Of a stretch of 64,000 nucleotides of DNA, positions 28,237 through 37,064 are shown in pieces. This DNA comes from Oceanibaculum nanhaiense. GTDB lineage: Bacteria > Pseudomonadota > Alphaproteobacteria > Oceanibaculales > Oceanibaculaceae. The notes below the pieces were generated by a model. The model had not been told where the DNA came from and did not search any database. It was given only the letters and a program-made list of their open reading frames with translations. The stretch is from the NCBI RefSeq assembly GCF_002148795.1, contig NZ_MPOB01000005.1, positions 124,001 to 188,000 on the forward strand, read 5' to 3'. Each line of letters starts with the position of its first letter. Position 1 is the first letter of the stretch. Made by a program: the position numbers and the translations under genes.

Positions 28237-29994
28237 TCAGTCGGCCTTTTCTTCCATCAGTGTCTGGCCCCTGGGGATGCGGATCGAGTCGATGAAATCC
28301 TGCATCTCCTTGGACGGAGCCGGTGTCATCCAGCTGACGATGATGGTCGCCAGGAAGCCCGTCGGAATACCGAACAGGCCGGCCGAGATGTTGGACACCC
28401 CGAACCACAGCGGCATGCCGAAATACTTCGTTCCCACCAGATAGAACAAGGTGAAGCCGAAGCCGATGATCATGCCGGCAATGGCGCCCTGGTTTGTGCA
28501 GCGTTTCCACCACACACCCAGCACCAGGACGGGGAACAACCCGGCTGCCGCGAGGGAGAAGGCCCAGGCGACCAGTGCCAGAATGCCGCCTGGTCTTGAC
28601 GAAGCCACCACGGCGGCAAGGAGTGCCACCGCCACCAGCAGGACACGCGCGATCATCAGGCGCTTCGCGGTGGAAGCGGTCGGATCGATCATGCGGTAGT
28701 ACACGTCATGACTGAGCGCGTTGGCGATGGCCAGCAGCAGACCGTCCGCAGTGGACAGCGCGGCTGCCAGACCGCCGGCCGCGACCAGGCCTGCGATCAC
28801 GTAGGGCAGGCCGGCAATTTCCGGCGTCGCGATAACGATGACGTCCGGGTTTATCTTCAGTTCGGCGATCTGAAGGATGCCGTCGGTGTTCAGGTCGGTG
28901 ATGGTGACGAGGCCGATGCTGGAATAGATCTGCACCCAGTCCGGCAGGGCCGCGATATTGGCACCGATGACGTTGGCGTAGATTTCGTACTTCGCGAAGG
29001 CGGCATAGGACGGCGCCGTGAAGTACAGCAGGAAGATGAACAGCATGCTCCAGCCGACCGACTTGCGGGCATCACGCACGCTGGGCGTGGTGAAGAACCG
29101 CATCAGCACGTGCGGAAGCGAGGCGGTGCCGACCATCAGACACAGGATCAGCGCGAAGAAGTTCAGCGGATCGAATGACGAGAATGGAACGATGTGCGGC
29201 GTTACGCCGGCCAGTGCAGGCTTGGTCTGCTCCAGCTCGGTGATGCGCTGCAGGATATCGCCATACATCAGCTGCGGGACCGGGACGCCGGTCGTCTGCG
29301 CCGACAGGATGACCACCGGCACCATGTAGGCGATGATCAGCACGATATACTGCGCCACCTGGGTCCAGGTAACCGCCCGCATACCGCCCATCATCGAGCA
29401 GACCAGAATGCCGATCAGACCCACGAACACGGCGATCTCGAAGGAGATGCCGAGGAAGCGCGAGGCAATCGTGCCGACACCGACGACCTGACCGACGATG
29501 TAGGTGAAGGAACAGCAGAACAGCACGATGATGCCGATGGTACGGGCGAAGTTGCCGCCGAAACGCGCCCCCAGGAAGTCGGGGACGGTATAGGCGCCGA
29601 ACTTGCGCAAGTAAGGTGCGATCAGCACCGCCACCAGCACATAGCCGCCGGTCCAGCCCAGCACGAAGGCGAGGCCGTCATAGCCCTGGGCATAAAGACC
29701 ACCCGCCATGGCGATGAAGGAGGCGGCACTCATCCAGTCGGCGGCTGTCGCCATACCGTTGTAGAGCGGCGGCACGCGCCGTCCGGCGACATAATATTCC
29801 GACACCTGCATGGTACGCGACAGGATGCCGATGCCGGCATAGACGGCCAGGGTGAAGAACACGAACAGGTAGCCGATGATCTTGTTCGGCACGCCAAGCT
29901 GTTCGAGGATCGCCAACAAGATGACAAATCCAAGGAAGCCGCCGGTATAGAAGCCGTAGATGCGGCCGAGGTTAGATAGGAAATCGCCTTTCAT
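28237..29994 (-). CDS. Sodium:solute symporter (SSS family, VC_2705-type large subunit; acetate-like)
   Basis: 585 residues from the ATG at MKGDFLSNLG, which has an excellent GGAGGGAAAG ribosome binding site. A cytoplasmic-membrane sodium-coupled symporter with about 13 helices. SSS-family segments are clear: SEYYVAGRRVPPLYNGMATAADWMS near the N-terminus, FLGARFGG, and the core ALSTADGLLLAIANALSHD. Members of this subtype resemble acetate permease ActP and work with a DUF4212 small subunit encoded immediately upstream. Substrates are thought to be small carboxylates, but this is not proven. It lies 14 bases after the DUF4212 gene and is followed by a strong terminator. Confidence 0.92.
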   Translation of the reverse strand: MKGDFLSNLGRIYGFYTGGFLGFVILLAILEQLGVPNKIIGYLFVFFTLAVYAGIGILSRTMQVSEYYVAGRRVPPLYNGMATAADWMSAASFIAMAGGLYAQGYDGLAFVLGWTGGYVLVAVLIAPYLRKFGAYTVPDFLGARFGGNFARTIGIIVLFCCSFTYIVGQVVGVGTIASRFLGISFEIAVFVGLIGILVCSMMGGMRAVTWTQVAQYIVLIIAYMVPVVILSAQTTGVPVPQLMYGDILQRITELEQTKPALAGVTPHIVPFSSFDPLNFFALILCLMVGTASLPHVLMRFFTTPSVRDARKSVGWSMLFIFLLYFTAPSYAAFAKYEIYANVIGANIAALPDWVQIYSSIGLVTITDLNTDGILQIAELKINPDVIVIATPEIAGLPYVIAGLVAAGGLAAALSTADGLLLAIANALSHDVYYRMIDPTASTAKRLMIARVLLVAVALLAAVVASSRPGGILALVAWAFSLAAAGLFPVLVLGVWWKRCTNQGAIAGMIIGFGFTLFYLVGTKYFGMPLWFGVSNISAGLFGIPTGFLATIIVSWMTPAPSKEMQDFIDSIRIPRGQTLMEEKAD

Positions 29995-30008
29995 GACTTT
30001 CCCTCCGC

Positions 30009-30281
30009 TCAGTCTTCGGCCACGCCGCAATCCTCATCGATCTGGTTTTGCTTTGCAGCATACCAGAAAATGAGGACGACGAAGACGATCAGCGAGCCCT
30101 GGGCGGCCATATAGAAGCCCAGCGGGAAGCCGATGAAGTTGATTTCATTCAGCGCACTGACGAAAAAGTGCACAACGAAGCCGAAAACAAACCAGATGGC
30201 CAATGTGATCCACATCAGCGATTTGGTTCGTTGCCAGTGCTCCACCGCCCTGTCGGGTGAAGTCGAGGAATCACTAGACAT
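30009..30281 (-). CDS. DUF4212 small subunit of sodium:solute symporter
   Basis: 90 residues with two transmembrane helices (about residues 21-41 and 54-74). The segment between them, including NEINFIGFPLGFYMAAQGS, is the DUF4212 signature. It is the usual partner of VC_2705-type symporters and is first in this two-gene operon. A candidate promoter with a perfect -35 lies upstream, in a 213-bp divergent region shared with an unknown gene. Confidence 0.92.
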   Translation of the reverse strand: MSSDSSTSPDRAVEHWQRTKSLMWITLAIWFVFGFVVHFFVSALNEINFIGFPLGFYMAAQGSLIVFVVLIFWYAAKQNQIDEDCGVAED

Positions 30282-30441
30282 CTTGAATACGTCTCCCTCC
30301 TGTTTGCCGGGCGGCTTTTTTTTGCTTATCTCCGCCCCGAATGACCCTTCCAGGCACAGCTTTCACTACCCGAGTTTTTCAGGCAAATGCTGTGCGCGCA
30401 ATCGATGCGATGTAACCAAAACGTTCTCTTGCGCTTAACCG

Positions 30442-30468
30442 AAAATAGCATAGCCTATTACTTGTCAA
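30442..30468 (-). promoter_or_regulatory. Candidate promoter of the DUF4212-symporter operon
   Basis: On the minus strand a consensus TTGACA (30468-30463) is followed after 15 bp by TATTTT (30447-30442). The spacing is short, so strength is uncertain. The site abuts the 5' end of the divergent operon, so the two may compete. Confidence 0.4.
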
Positions 30469-30494
30469 AACAATAATTGTGGGCGGGGGAGGAT

Positions 30495-31139
30495 TTGTTA
30501 GCGTCGATTACACGTCTTTGGCGGCCCGAATCTTCAGTGAAGGATGCCGCAACCTTTCGCCGCTTCATGGCCGAGCAATCGGCGTTCGTGGCGCAGAAAT
30601 GCACATTCGAATATGCGCGCGCCCGCGCCGGGCTGAACTGGGACAAGCTGTTCCGTGAAATGGCCTTCCGGCAGGCGGTGGAAAAATCGCGCTGGGAGGC
30701 GTTCTGCTACGTGCTTTCCGACGTCGGCATTATCCTGGAAGGCGCCTTGCGGCCGCATGCCAGGACGCGCGAGATCGAGCTGGCCGAGCGTATGGGCCGG
30801 CTGTTCGAGCTGTGCCTGCTGGAGCATCCGATCCCGGACCATCGCCCTGAGGGCTGGGGCGACGAGATTGAGGCGTTCAAGCTGCGCCTCGCCCAGGCGC
30901 AGATGACGGCCCCCAAGGCGCCTTACGATATCGGCGAAATCTCCGGCGGGCGGATTTACAAGGTGCTGCCGATTCACAGCAACCTCACGCGCTTCGACCG
31001 CGAGCTTGTGACCAACAATATTCGGTTCTCGCTGTGCCGCTTCCACGAGGACATGTTGCGCCGGCTGGCGCCTGAGGCCGTCGTGGCGGACATGCTGTCC
31101 GGCGTTCCGGTCGTCGAGGCTGCCGACCGGCAGAGCTGA
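30495..31139 (+). CDS. Protein of unknown function, first gene of the exonuclease/nucleotidyltransferase operon
   Basis: About 214 residues. The start is uncertain: a GGGGGAGGA stretch (30485-30493) lies just ahead of the TTG at 30495, uncomfortably close, and another TTG lies at 30477. The protein is soluble and mostly helical, with FRRFMAEQSAFVAQKC, RARAGLNWDKLFRE and a Trp/Arg-rich segment that I cannot assign to a family. It is 12 bases ahead of the exonuclease gene, which overlaps the nucleotidyltransferase gene, so the three form an operon divergent from the symporter. Confidence 0.75.
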   Translation: MLASITRLWRPESSVKDAATFRRFMAEQSAFVAQKCTFEYARARAGLNWDKLFREMAFRQAVEKSRWEAFCYVLSDVGIILEGALRPHARTREIELAERMGRLFELCLLEHPIPDHRPEGWGDEIEAFKLRLAQAQMTAPKAPYDIGEISGGRIYKVLPIHSNLTRFDRELVTNNIRFSLCRFHEDMLRRLAPEAVVADMLSGVPVVEAADRQS

Positions 31140-31151
31140 GCGGGGCGCGCC

Positions 31152-32558
31152 TTGCGCGGCGGCTTGCGGAAGGCCTTGTTCGTCACCCTGCTGGTGGTGG
31201 CTGGCGGATTCCTGGTGGCGCTGTTTCCGGCATTGTTCGGTCTGGTCGACCTTGAGCAGGGGATCGATGGCTGGGCGCTGGCCAGCCTCGCTGGCCTCGC
31301 TGCCGGTATTGCCGGGCTCTGGGTCATGCTGACTCTTCTGGACGGGCATTTCGATCAGCTGGTGCGGCTGCATGGCGCGGTGCTGGGGGCCGGGGTGCGT
31401 GGCGGCACGCTGCCGGACAGCTGGAACCAGGGCGGCGGCAAGCCCGACGAGTTGCACCGCCTGGCCGGTGCCATCGCCGCCGTGCTGGCCCGCGACCGCG
31501 CCGACGACCGCCGTGTCGATGCGCGGCTCAGCGCGATTCTGGGCGCTATCGGCGAGCCGATCCTGGTGGTCACGCAAACCGGCCTGGTCAGCCTGACCAA
31601 CGCCCGTGCCACCGCGCTGCTTGGGCAGGACCGGCTGCGGCTGGGCGGCAGTCTCTTCGCCATTCTGGACCGTGAAGCGCTCATAGAGGCCTCGGCGGCG
31701 GCGCATGCGGCGGGGGCGCCGGTTGAACGCATCCTGCCGGGCGTCAGCGGCGATACCTACGCCACCCGCATCGCGCCGCTGGCCGAACCGGACGGGCTGC
31801 TGCTGGTCTTCCTGTCCGACGCGCCGGGCCCGATGCCAAGCCCTGTCTCAGGGCCGGTCGAGCATGATATGGGGCTGCACGACATGCCGCCCACCATCCC
31901 GATCGCGCCCGATCTGCCATTGACCGGCTTGCCGGCGGTGTCGCTGGATTGCGAGACCACGGGGCTGGACGTCGCCATTGACCGTGTCGTCTCGGCCGCC
32001 GGAATCGTCATGCACGGGCCACGGCTCTATCGCCATCTCGCCTATGACCGGCTGGTCAATCCGGGCGCGCCGATACCGCCGTCATCAACGGCGATTCACG
32101 GCATTACCGATGCGATGGTGGCCGATGCGCCGCCGGTATCGCAGGTACTGGCGGAACTGGCGGAACTGGTGCGCGGGCGTGTCATCATCGGCCACAACAT
32201 CGCCTTCGACCTGGCGGTGCTGCGCAATGAGGCGGCCCGGCACGGCGTCGCCTGGACCGACCCGCCGGCGCTGTGCACGGCGCTGCTGTTCAGCTTCCTG
32301 TATCCGCGCCATCGCGACCTCAATATGGAGGCGGTGGCCGCGATGTGCGGGGCGGAGATCGAGGGCCGCCACACCGCTTTCGGCGATTGTCTGGTGACCG
32401 CCGAAATCTTCGCCGGCATGCTGCCGATGCTGGCTGAGCGCGGCGTCACCACGCTGGCCGACGCCGAGCGCATCATGGCGCAGCCCTCAATCATGCGGGC
32501 GCGCCAGCATGAGGCCGGCTGGCATGCGGGAACGGATGGAAAGGCCGGCGAGAGATGA
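31152..32558 (+). CDS. Membrane-anchored PAS-DnaQ-like 3'-5' exonuclease
   Basis: 468 residues from a TTG. Two transmembrane helices (about residues 8-31 and 41-62) are followed by a HAMP-like linker and a PAS-like domain (about residues 128-215), then a DEDDh exonuclease domain. Catalytic motifs are visible: LDCETTGLD (ExoI), HGITDAM and GHNIAFDLAVLRNEA (ExoII), and HTAFGDCLVTAEIF with the His and Asp of ExoIII. The layout is that of a sensor histidine kinase with the kinase replaced by an exonuclease. Such genes commonly sit beside VC_2705-type symporters. The substrate is unknown. Its stop overlaps the next start as ATGA. Confidence 0.87.
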   Translation: MRGGLRKALFVTLLVVAGGFLVALFPALFGLVDLEQGIDGWALASLAGLAAGIAGLWVMLTLLDGHFDQLVRLHGAVLGAGVRGGTLPDSWNQGGGKPDELHRLAGAIAAVLARDRADDRRVDARLSAILGAIGEPILVVTQTGLVSLTNARATALLGQDRLRLGGSLFAILDREALIEASAAAHAAGAPVERILPGVSGDTYATRIAPLAEPDGLLLVFLSDAPGPMPSPVSGPVEHDMGLHDMPPTIPIAPDLPLTGLPAVSLDCETTGLDVAIDRVVSAAGIVMHGPRLYRHLAYDRLVNPGAPIPPSSTAIHGITDAMVADAPPVSQVLAELAELVRGRVIIGHNIAFDLAVLRNEAARHGVAWTDPPALCTALLFSFLYPRHRDLNMEAVAAMCGAEIEGRHTAFGDCLVTAEIFAGMLPMLAERGVTTLADAERIMAQPSIMRARQHEAGWHAGTDGKAGER

Positions 32559-34027
32559 ATGCCGACGCGCTGCAACGGCTGGACAGCTTCCCCTATCGCC
32601 ATCGCGTTGCCGAGGTGATGGCCAGTCCAGTCGTCACCATGCCCGAGGCCGCGACGGTGAAGCAGGCCTGCGACCTGATGATCGAGAAGGGCATCAGCTC
32701 CGTCATGGTTACGGGGGATGCCGGGCTGGCTTCCCCTCTGGCCCCCCCTCTGGCGCCGCCGCTGGGCATCGTCACCGAACGCGACGCGCTGCGGCTGATC
32801 GCCGAGCAGGGAGCGGCAGCGCTCGATGCGCCGCTGTCGCGGCTGATGAGCAGCCCGGTCGAAGGCGTGCCGCAGGATGCCTTCGTCTATCTGGCACTGG
32901 GCCGGATGGACCGGCTGGGCGTGCGCCATCTGGCGGTGTTCGACACGGACGGGGCCGTGGTCGGCATCCTGTCGGCACGGCAGCTGCTGCGCCAGCGCGC
33001 CGGCTCCGCGCTGGCCATCGGCGACCGTATCGGCGTCGCGCAGAATGCCGAAGAGATGGCGGAAATCGTGCGCGGCCTGCCGGATCTCGCCAGTTCGCTG
33101 CTGGCCGAACAGGTGGCGCCGCTGGACGTGGCCGCCGTCATTTCCGGTGTCATGCGCGATGTGACCGGCCGGGCCGCGCGCCTGTCCGCCGAGGCGATGC
33201 TGGAGTCCGGCTGGGGTGCGGTGCCGGCGCCGTGGTGCGCGCTTATTCTCGGTTCCGGCGGGCGTGGCGAAAGCCTGCTGGCCCCTGACCAGGACAATGG
33301 CATCCTCCATGCCGGCACAACGAAGGATGATGCCTGGTACGCCGAACTGGGCCGCCGCATGGCCGACATGCTGAACGAGTCGGGGATTCCCTACTGCAAG
33401 GGCGGGGTGATGGCGAAGAATCCGGAATGGCGCCATGACGAGACCGGCTGGCGCCGCGCCATCGATATCTGGGCGGAACGGCCAATCGGGGAAAACCTGC
33501 TGAATGTCGATATCTTCTTCGATTTCCAGTCGGTCGAGGGGCAGGCGGATCTGGCGGAGCTGCTGCGCGCCTACGCGCTGGACCGGGCGCGCAAGACCAT
33601 CGGCTTTCTGCGTAACCTGTCGCTGAACCAGCGCGAGATGCGCCCGCCGCTGGGCTTCTTCGGCGGCATCCAGACCATCGAGGGGCGCGTCGATCTGAAG
33701 ATCGGCGGCCTGCTGCCGGTGGTCAGCGCGGCGCGCATCCTGGCGCTGAAGGGCGGGGTGGCGGCGACGGCGACGGCGGACCGGCTGCGCGAGGCCGCCA
33801 GCCTAGGGTTGATCGCGGAGGCCGATGCCGCGGACCTGGCCGGCGCGCACCGCATTCTGGTGCGGCTGGTGCTGGAACAGCAGATCGAGGATATCGCCGA
33901 CGGCCGGAAGCCTGGCACCAGGGTGGAACTTGCGCGTCTCACCAAGCCGCAGCGCCACCTGCTGCGCGAGGTGCTGCGCCGCATCGGCCAGGTGCCCGAC
34001 ATGGTGCAGGACGCGCTGTCGGCCTGA
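32555..34027 (+). CDS. CBS-pair and DUF294 nucleotidyltransferase-like protein
   Basis: 490 residues. Two CBS domains (about residues 18-80 and 95-150) that should sense an adenine nucleotide are followed by a DUF294 nucleotidyltransferase domain with GSGGRGESLLAPDQDNGI, the GS and D-x-D metal-binding motif of GlnD-like enzymes, and then the helical DUF294 C-terminal domain. A Pro/Ala-rich insert with APPLAPP lies in the first CBS domain near residue 65. It is translationally coupled (ATGA) to the exonuclease. By analogy with GlnD it may nucleotidylate a partner protein, perhaps regulating the adjacent symporter; this is inference. Confidence 0.88.
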   Translation: MNADALQRLDSFPYRHRVAEVMASPVVTMPEAATVKQACDLMIEKGISSVMVTGDAGLASPLAPPLAPPLGIVTERDALRLIAEQGAAALDAPLSRLMSSPVEGVPQDAFVYLALGRMDRLGVRHLAVFDTDGAVVGILSARQLLRQRAGSALAIGDRIGVAQNAEEMAEIVRGLPDLASSLLAEQVAPLDVAAVISGVMRDVTGRAARLSAEAMLESGWGAVPAPWCALILGSGGRGESLLAPDQDNGILHAGTTKDDAWYAELGRRMADMLNESGIPYCKGGVMAKNPEWRHDETGWRRAIDIWAERPIGENLLNVDIFFDFQSVEGQADLAELLRAYALDRARKTIGFLRNLSLNQREMRPPLGFFGGIQTIEGRVDLKIGGLLPVVSAARILALKGGVAATATADRLREAASLGLIAEADAADLAGAHRILVRLVLEQQIEDIADGRKPGTRVELARLTKPQRHLLREVLRRIGQVPDMVQDALSA

Positions 34028-34105
34028 AACCTGTCGGGGGCTGTTTGTCTGGCTAGGATGGTGCACCGCCTATAGGCTGCAGAAAAATCCGCGGATGAGG
34101 ACTTC

Positions 34106-34936
34106 ATGACCATACGAAAAATGACACCGGCCGAATTGGCGCTGGTGCTCGACTGGGCGGCAGGGGAAGGGTGGAATCCGGGGCTGGAGGATGGGCCGGC
34201 CTTCTGGGCGGCCGATCCCGACGGATTCTTCGTCACGCTGCGCGATGGCGCACCCATCGCCGCGATTTCCGTGGTCAATCTCGATCCCGGCTTCGCTTTT
34301 CTGGGGCTGTATATCTGCCGTCCCGAATGGCGCGGACAGGGCATCGGCATGGCACTGTGGCAACACGCCCTGCGCCATGCGGGGAACCGGACCATCGGGC
34401 TGGACGGCGTCGCCGCGCAGCAGGCCAACTACGCCAAGTCGGGTTTTGCGCGCACCGGCGCGACGCGGCGGCTGGAAGGAACGCTCGACGCACAGGACAG
34501 CGCCGATATCCGAATGATGACGCCGGCCGACCTGCCGGCGCTGCTGGCGCTCGATGAGAGGGCGAATGGCTATGCCCGCCCGGCTTTCCTGTCCGCCTGG
34601 GTGCAGCCGCTGGAGACGCGCCGCACGCTCGTTCTGCACGCGCCAGATGGCCCGGCGGGGTTCGCCACCATCCGGCGCTGCCGCAGCGGGTCGAAGATCG
34701 GCCCGATCGTGGCGCCCGATGCCGCTGCCGCCCTGCGGCTGATCCGCGCCGCCGCCGGCCTGTTTCCCGATACCGGGCCGGTCATCGTCGATGTGCCCGA
34801 CAGCAACACGGCGCTGGGACACTTGCTGGCCGAGGCCGGAATGGTGGAGACCTTCGCCACCGCGCGCATGTACAAGGGCGCGCCGCCGCCGGCAACCGCG
34901 CTGCTGCACGCGCCGGCGACTCTGGAACTGGGCTGA
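34106..34936 (+). CDS. GNAT family N-acetyltransferase (YitH/HolE-like, two domains)
   Basis: 276 residues. The N-terminal half is a GNAT domain: strand/helix pattern FAFLGLYICRPEWRGQGIGMALWQHAL holds the acetyl-CoA-binding R-x-x-G-x-G/A motif (RGQGIG). The C-terminal half resembles the YitH/HolE acetyltransferase C-terminal domain. The acceptor substrate is unknown. GAGGAC lies before the ATG. It is 78 bases after the CBS-DUF294 gene and could be co-transcribed. Confidence 0.88.
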   Translation: MTIRKMTPAELALVLDWAAGEGWNPGLEDGPAFWAADPDGFFVTLRDGAPIAAISVVNLDPGFAFLGLYICRPEWRGQGIGMALWQHALRHAGNRTIGLDGVAAQQANYAKSGFARTGATRRLEGTLDAQDSADIRMMTPADLPALLALDERANGYARPAFLSAWVQPLETRRTLVLHAPDGPAGFATIRRCRSGSKIGPIVAPDAAAALRLIRAAAGLFPDTGPVIVDVPDSNTALGHLLAEAGMVETFATARMYKGAPPPATALLHAPATLELG

Positions 34937-35077
34937 ACCCGCATTTTGTTTGCGATCCGGCGTGGCATAATCGCGAAACTTGATAAATTTTAAACAATTT
35001 GATCTGTACAATGCGGCTTAGCCAGCCTTCTGGCGGTTTTCCTGCCGGGCTGAACCTTGATCCAGGCGAGTCGTCCG

Positions 35078-37000
35078 TTGAACAGAAAAGCATTATTGTT
35101 CCTTCTTGCACTGGTCTCCTTGTTGGGCGCCTTTTCCCTGGGCGCCGCGCTGCCCTACTTCGATGAGTCACGCGATGCAATTTGGGCGGAGGCATGGAGG
35201 GAACGCCCGTTCATCATTGCGATGGCTGGCGGCGGTGCGCTGGCCGTTGTGGCCGCGCTATTTGCTTTCCTGTTTCTGGTTAATCGCCGGCTGTACCAGT
35301 CGCGGGACTCGCTGCGTCTTATGGGTGAAAGGCTGCGCGAGGATCATCGCCGGCTGGACAGTATCATCCGGGGAACCCGCGCCGGCACCTGGGAATGGAA
35401 CGTGCAGACCGGCGAGGCCCGCTTCAACGAGCGTTGGGCGGAAATTATCGGCTACACGCTGGACGAATTGCGGCCGATCTCGATCGAAACCTGGACGCAG
35501 CTTGCCCATCCCGACGATATGGCCGCTTCCGAAGCCGCCCTGGAACAGCATTTTTCCGGTGAGATGCCGTATTATGATTTCGAGGCGCGGATGCGGCACA
35601 AGGATGGTCATTGGGTCTGGGTTCATGACCGGGGCGCCGTCGTCGAATGGACGGAAGACGGCAAGCCCTTATGGATGTACGGCACGCACACCGACATTAC
35701 CCGGCGTCGCGAGGCGCTGATGGCGGTGACGGAACTGCTGGAGCGTATGGAGCAGTTCTCTCACCATGTTCCGGGCATGATTTATCAGTATCGGCTGCGC
35801 GCGGACGGAACCTCCCACATTCCCTATGCCAGCGACGGCATCATCGATATTTATGGCTGTACGCCGGACGCTGTCGCCGAGGATGTCTCCGCTGTCTTCG
35901 CGGTGTTGCATCCGGACGATATCGAGCGTGTTTCCAAATCGATACGGACGTCGGCTGAAACCCTGACGCGATTGCACGATACCTACAGGGTCAATCACCC
36001 TGTAAAGGGGCTGCGCTGGGTGGAAGGAATCGCCACGCCGAGCCGCGCGGAGGATGGCAGCATCACCTGGCATGGCTATGCCTCGGACGTCACCGACCTG
36101 CACCATGCCCGCGAACGCCTGCAACTTGCCGCCACGGTGTTCGAGGCCAGCCAGGAAGCCATCATTATCCTGGATGCCGAATTCCGCATCGTGGAGGTTA
36201 ATCTGGCCTTCACGCTGGCAGCCCAATACGACCGAACGACGGTTATGGGCCAGATGGCCGACTCCACCGGCATCTTCGCATCCACCAAAAAACAGTTTGC
36301 AGACATCAAGGCGATTCTGCGACGTGACGGGCACTGGCAGGGAGAGCGCTGGACCACGCGCAAGAGTGGCGATGTGTTTGCCGAGCGTCTTTCGATTTCC
36401 GCCAGCCGGAACGAAAAGGGGGACGTCACCCACTATGTCGCGGTCCTGTCCGACATCAGCCGGATCATGGAGCGCCAGCAGGAGCTTGACCGCATCGCCA
36501 ATTATGACCCGCTGACCGGCATCGCCAACCGCCGTCTGCTCAGCAGCCGTCTGGCGCAGGCGATTGCCCACGCCCGGCGGTCGGGAACCCGGATGGCCGT
36601 TTGTGTCATAGACCTGGACGGCTTCAAGGATGTGAACGATCGGCATGGCCACGAGACAGGGGATAAGCTGTTGATCGCTCTGGCAGCGCGCTTGTCGAGC
36701 GTGATGCGCGCCGAGGAGACGGTGGCACGGCTGGGGGGCGACGAGTTCGCGCTGGTGTTCAGCGATCTTGACTCGACTGTGCCCTTCGACCGCGTGCTGG
36801 AGGTGGCCCGCCAGCCTGTCGATCTCGACGGGATAAGGGTCCAGCTGACGGCAAGCATGGGGGTAAGCTGGTATCGCAGCGATATCGCGGACGGCGACCA
36901 GCTGTTGCGGGAGGCCGATACCGCGCTGTACGACTCCAAGCGCAATGGCCGGGATCGCTTTACCGTCTTTCAGCAGCCGAATTCGCTAATCGCATGCTGA
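35078..37000 (+). CDS. Membrane-bound PAS-GGDEF diguanylate cyclase
   Basis: About 640 residues from the TTG at NRKALLF (GGCGAG 8 bases upstream); a TTG seven codons earlier is the alternative. Two transmembrane helices (about residues 3-23 and 47-68) precede three PAS domains: the first contains GTRAGTWEWNVQTGEARFNERW, the second lies near residues 225-345, the third starts near ASQEAIIILDAEF. The C-terminal GGDEF domain begins at ANYDPLTGIANRRL and carries the intact RLGGDEFAL active site. The product inhibition site is RAEE rather than RxxD, so feedback by c-di-GMP may be lost. No EAL domain. It lies just before the EPS locus, a typical c-di-GMP target. Confidence 0.9.
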   Translation: MNRKALLFLLALVSLLGAFSLGAALPYFDESRDAIWAEAWRERPFIIAMAGGGALAVVAALFAFLFLVNRRLYQSRDSLRLMGERLREDHRRLDSIIRGTRAGTWEWNVQTGEARFNERWAEIIGYTLDELRPISIETWTQLAHPDDMAASEAALEQHFSGEMPYYDFEARMRHKDGHWVWVHDRGAVVEWTEDGKPLWMYGTHTDITRRREALMAVTELLERMEQFSHHVPGMIYQYRLRADGTSHIPYASDGIIDIYGCTPDAVAEDVSAVFAVLHPDDIERVSKSIRTSAETLTRLHDTYRVNHPVKGLRWVEGIATPSRAEDGSITWHGYASDVTDLHHARERLQLAATVFEASQEAIIILDAEFRIVEVNLAFTLAAQYDRTTVMGQMADSTGIFASTKKQFADIKAILRRDGHWQGERWTTRKSGDVFAERLSISASRNEKGDVTHYVAVLSDISRIMERQQELDRIANYDPLTGIANRRLLSSRLAQAIAHARRSGTRMAVCVIDLDGFKDVNDRHGHETGDKLLIALAARLSSVMRAEETVARLGGDEFALVFSDLDSTVPFDRVLEVARQPVDLDGIRVQLTASMGVSWYRSDIADGDQLLREADTALYDSKRNGRDRFTVFQQPNSLIAC

Positions 37001-37064
37001 CAGGCAAGCCGGGGTGCCGGATGCTGACCTTAGACGCTGTAGCCTTTGTTTCGCATGCGCCTTG

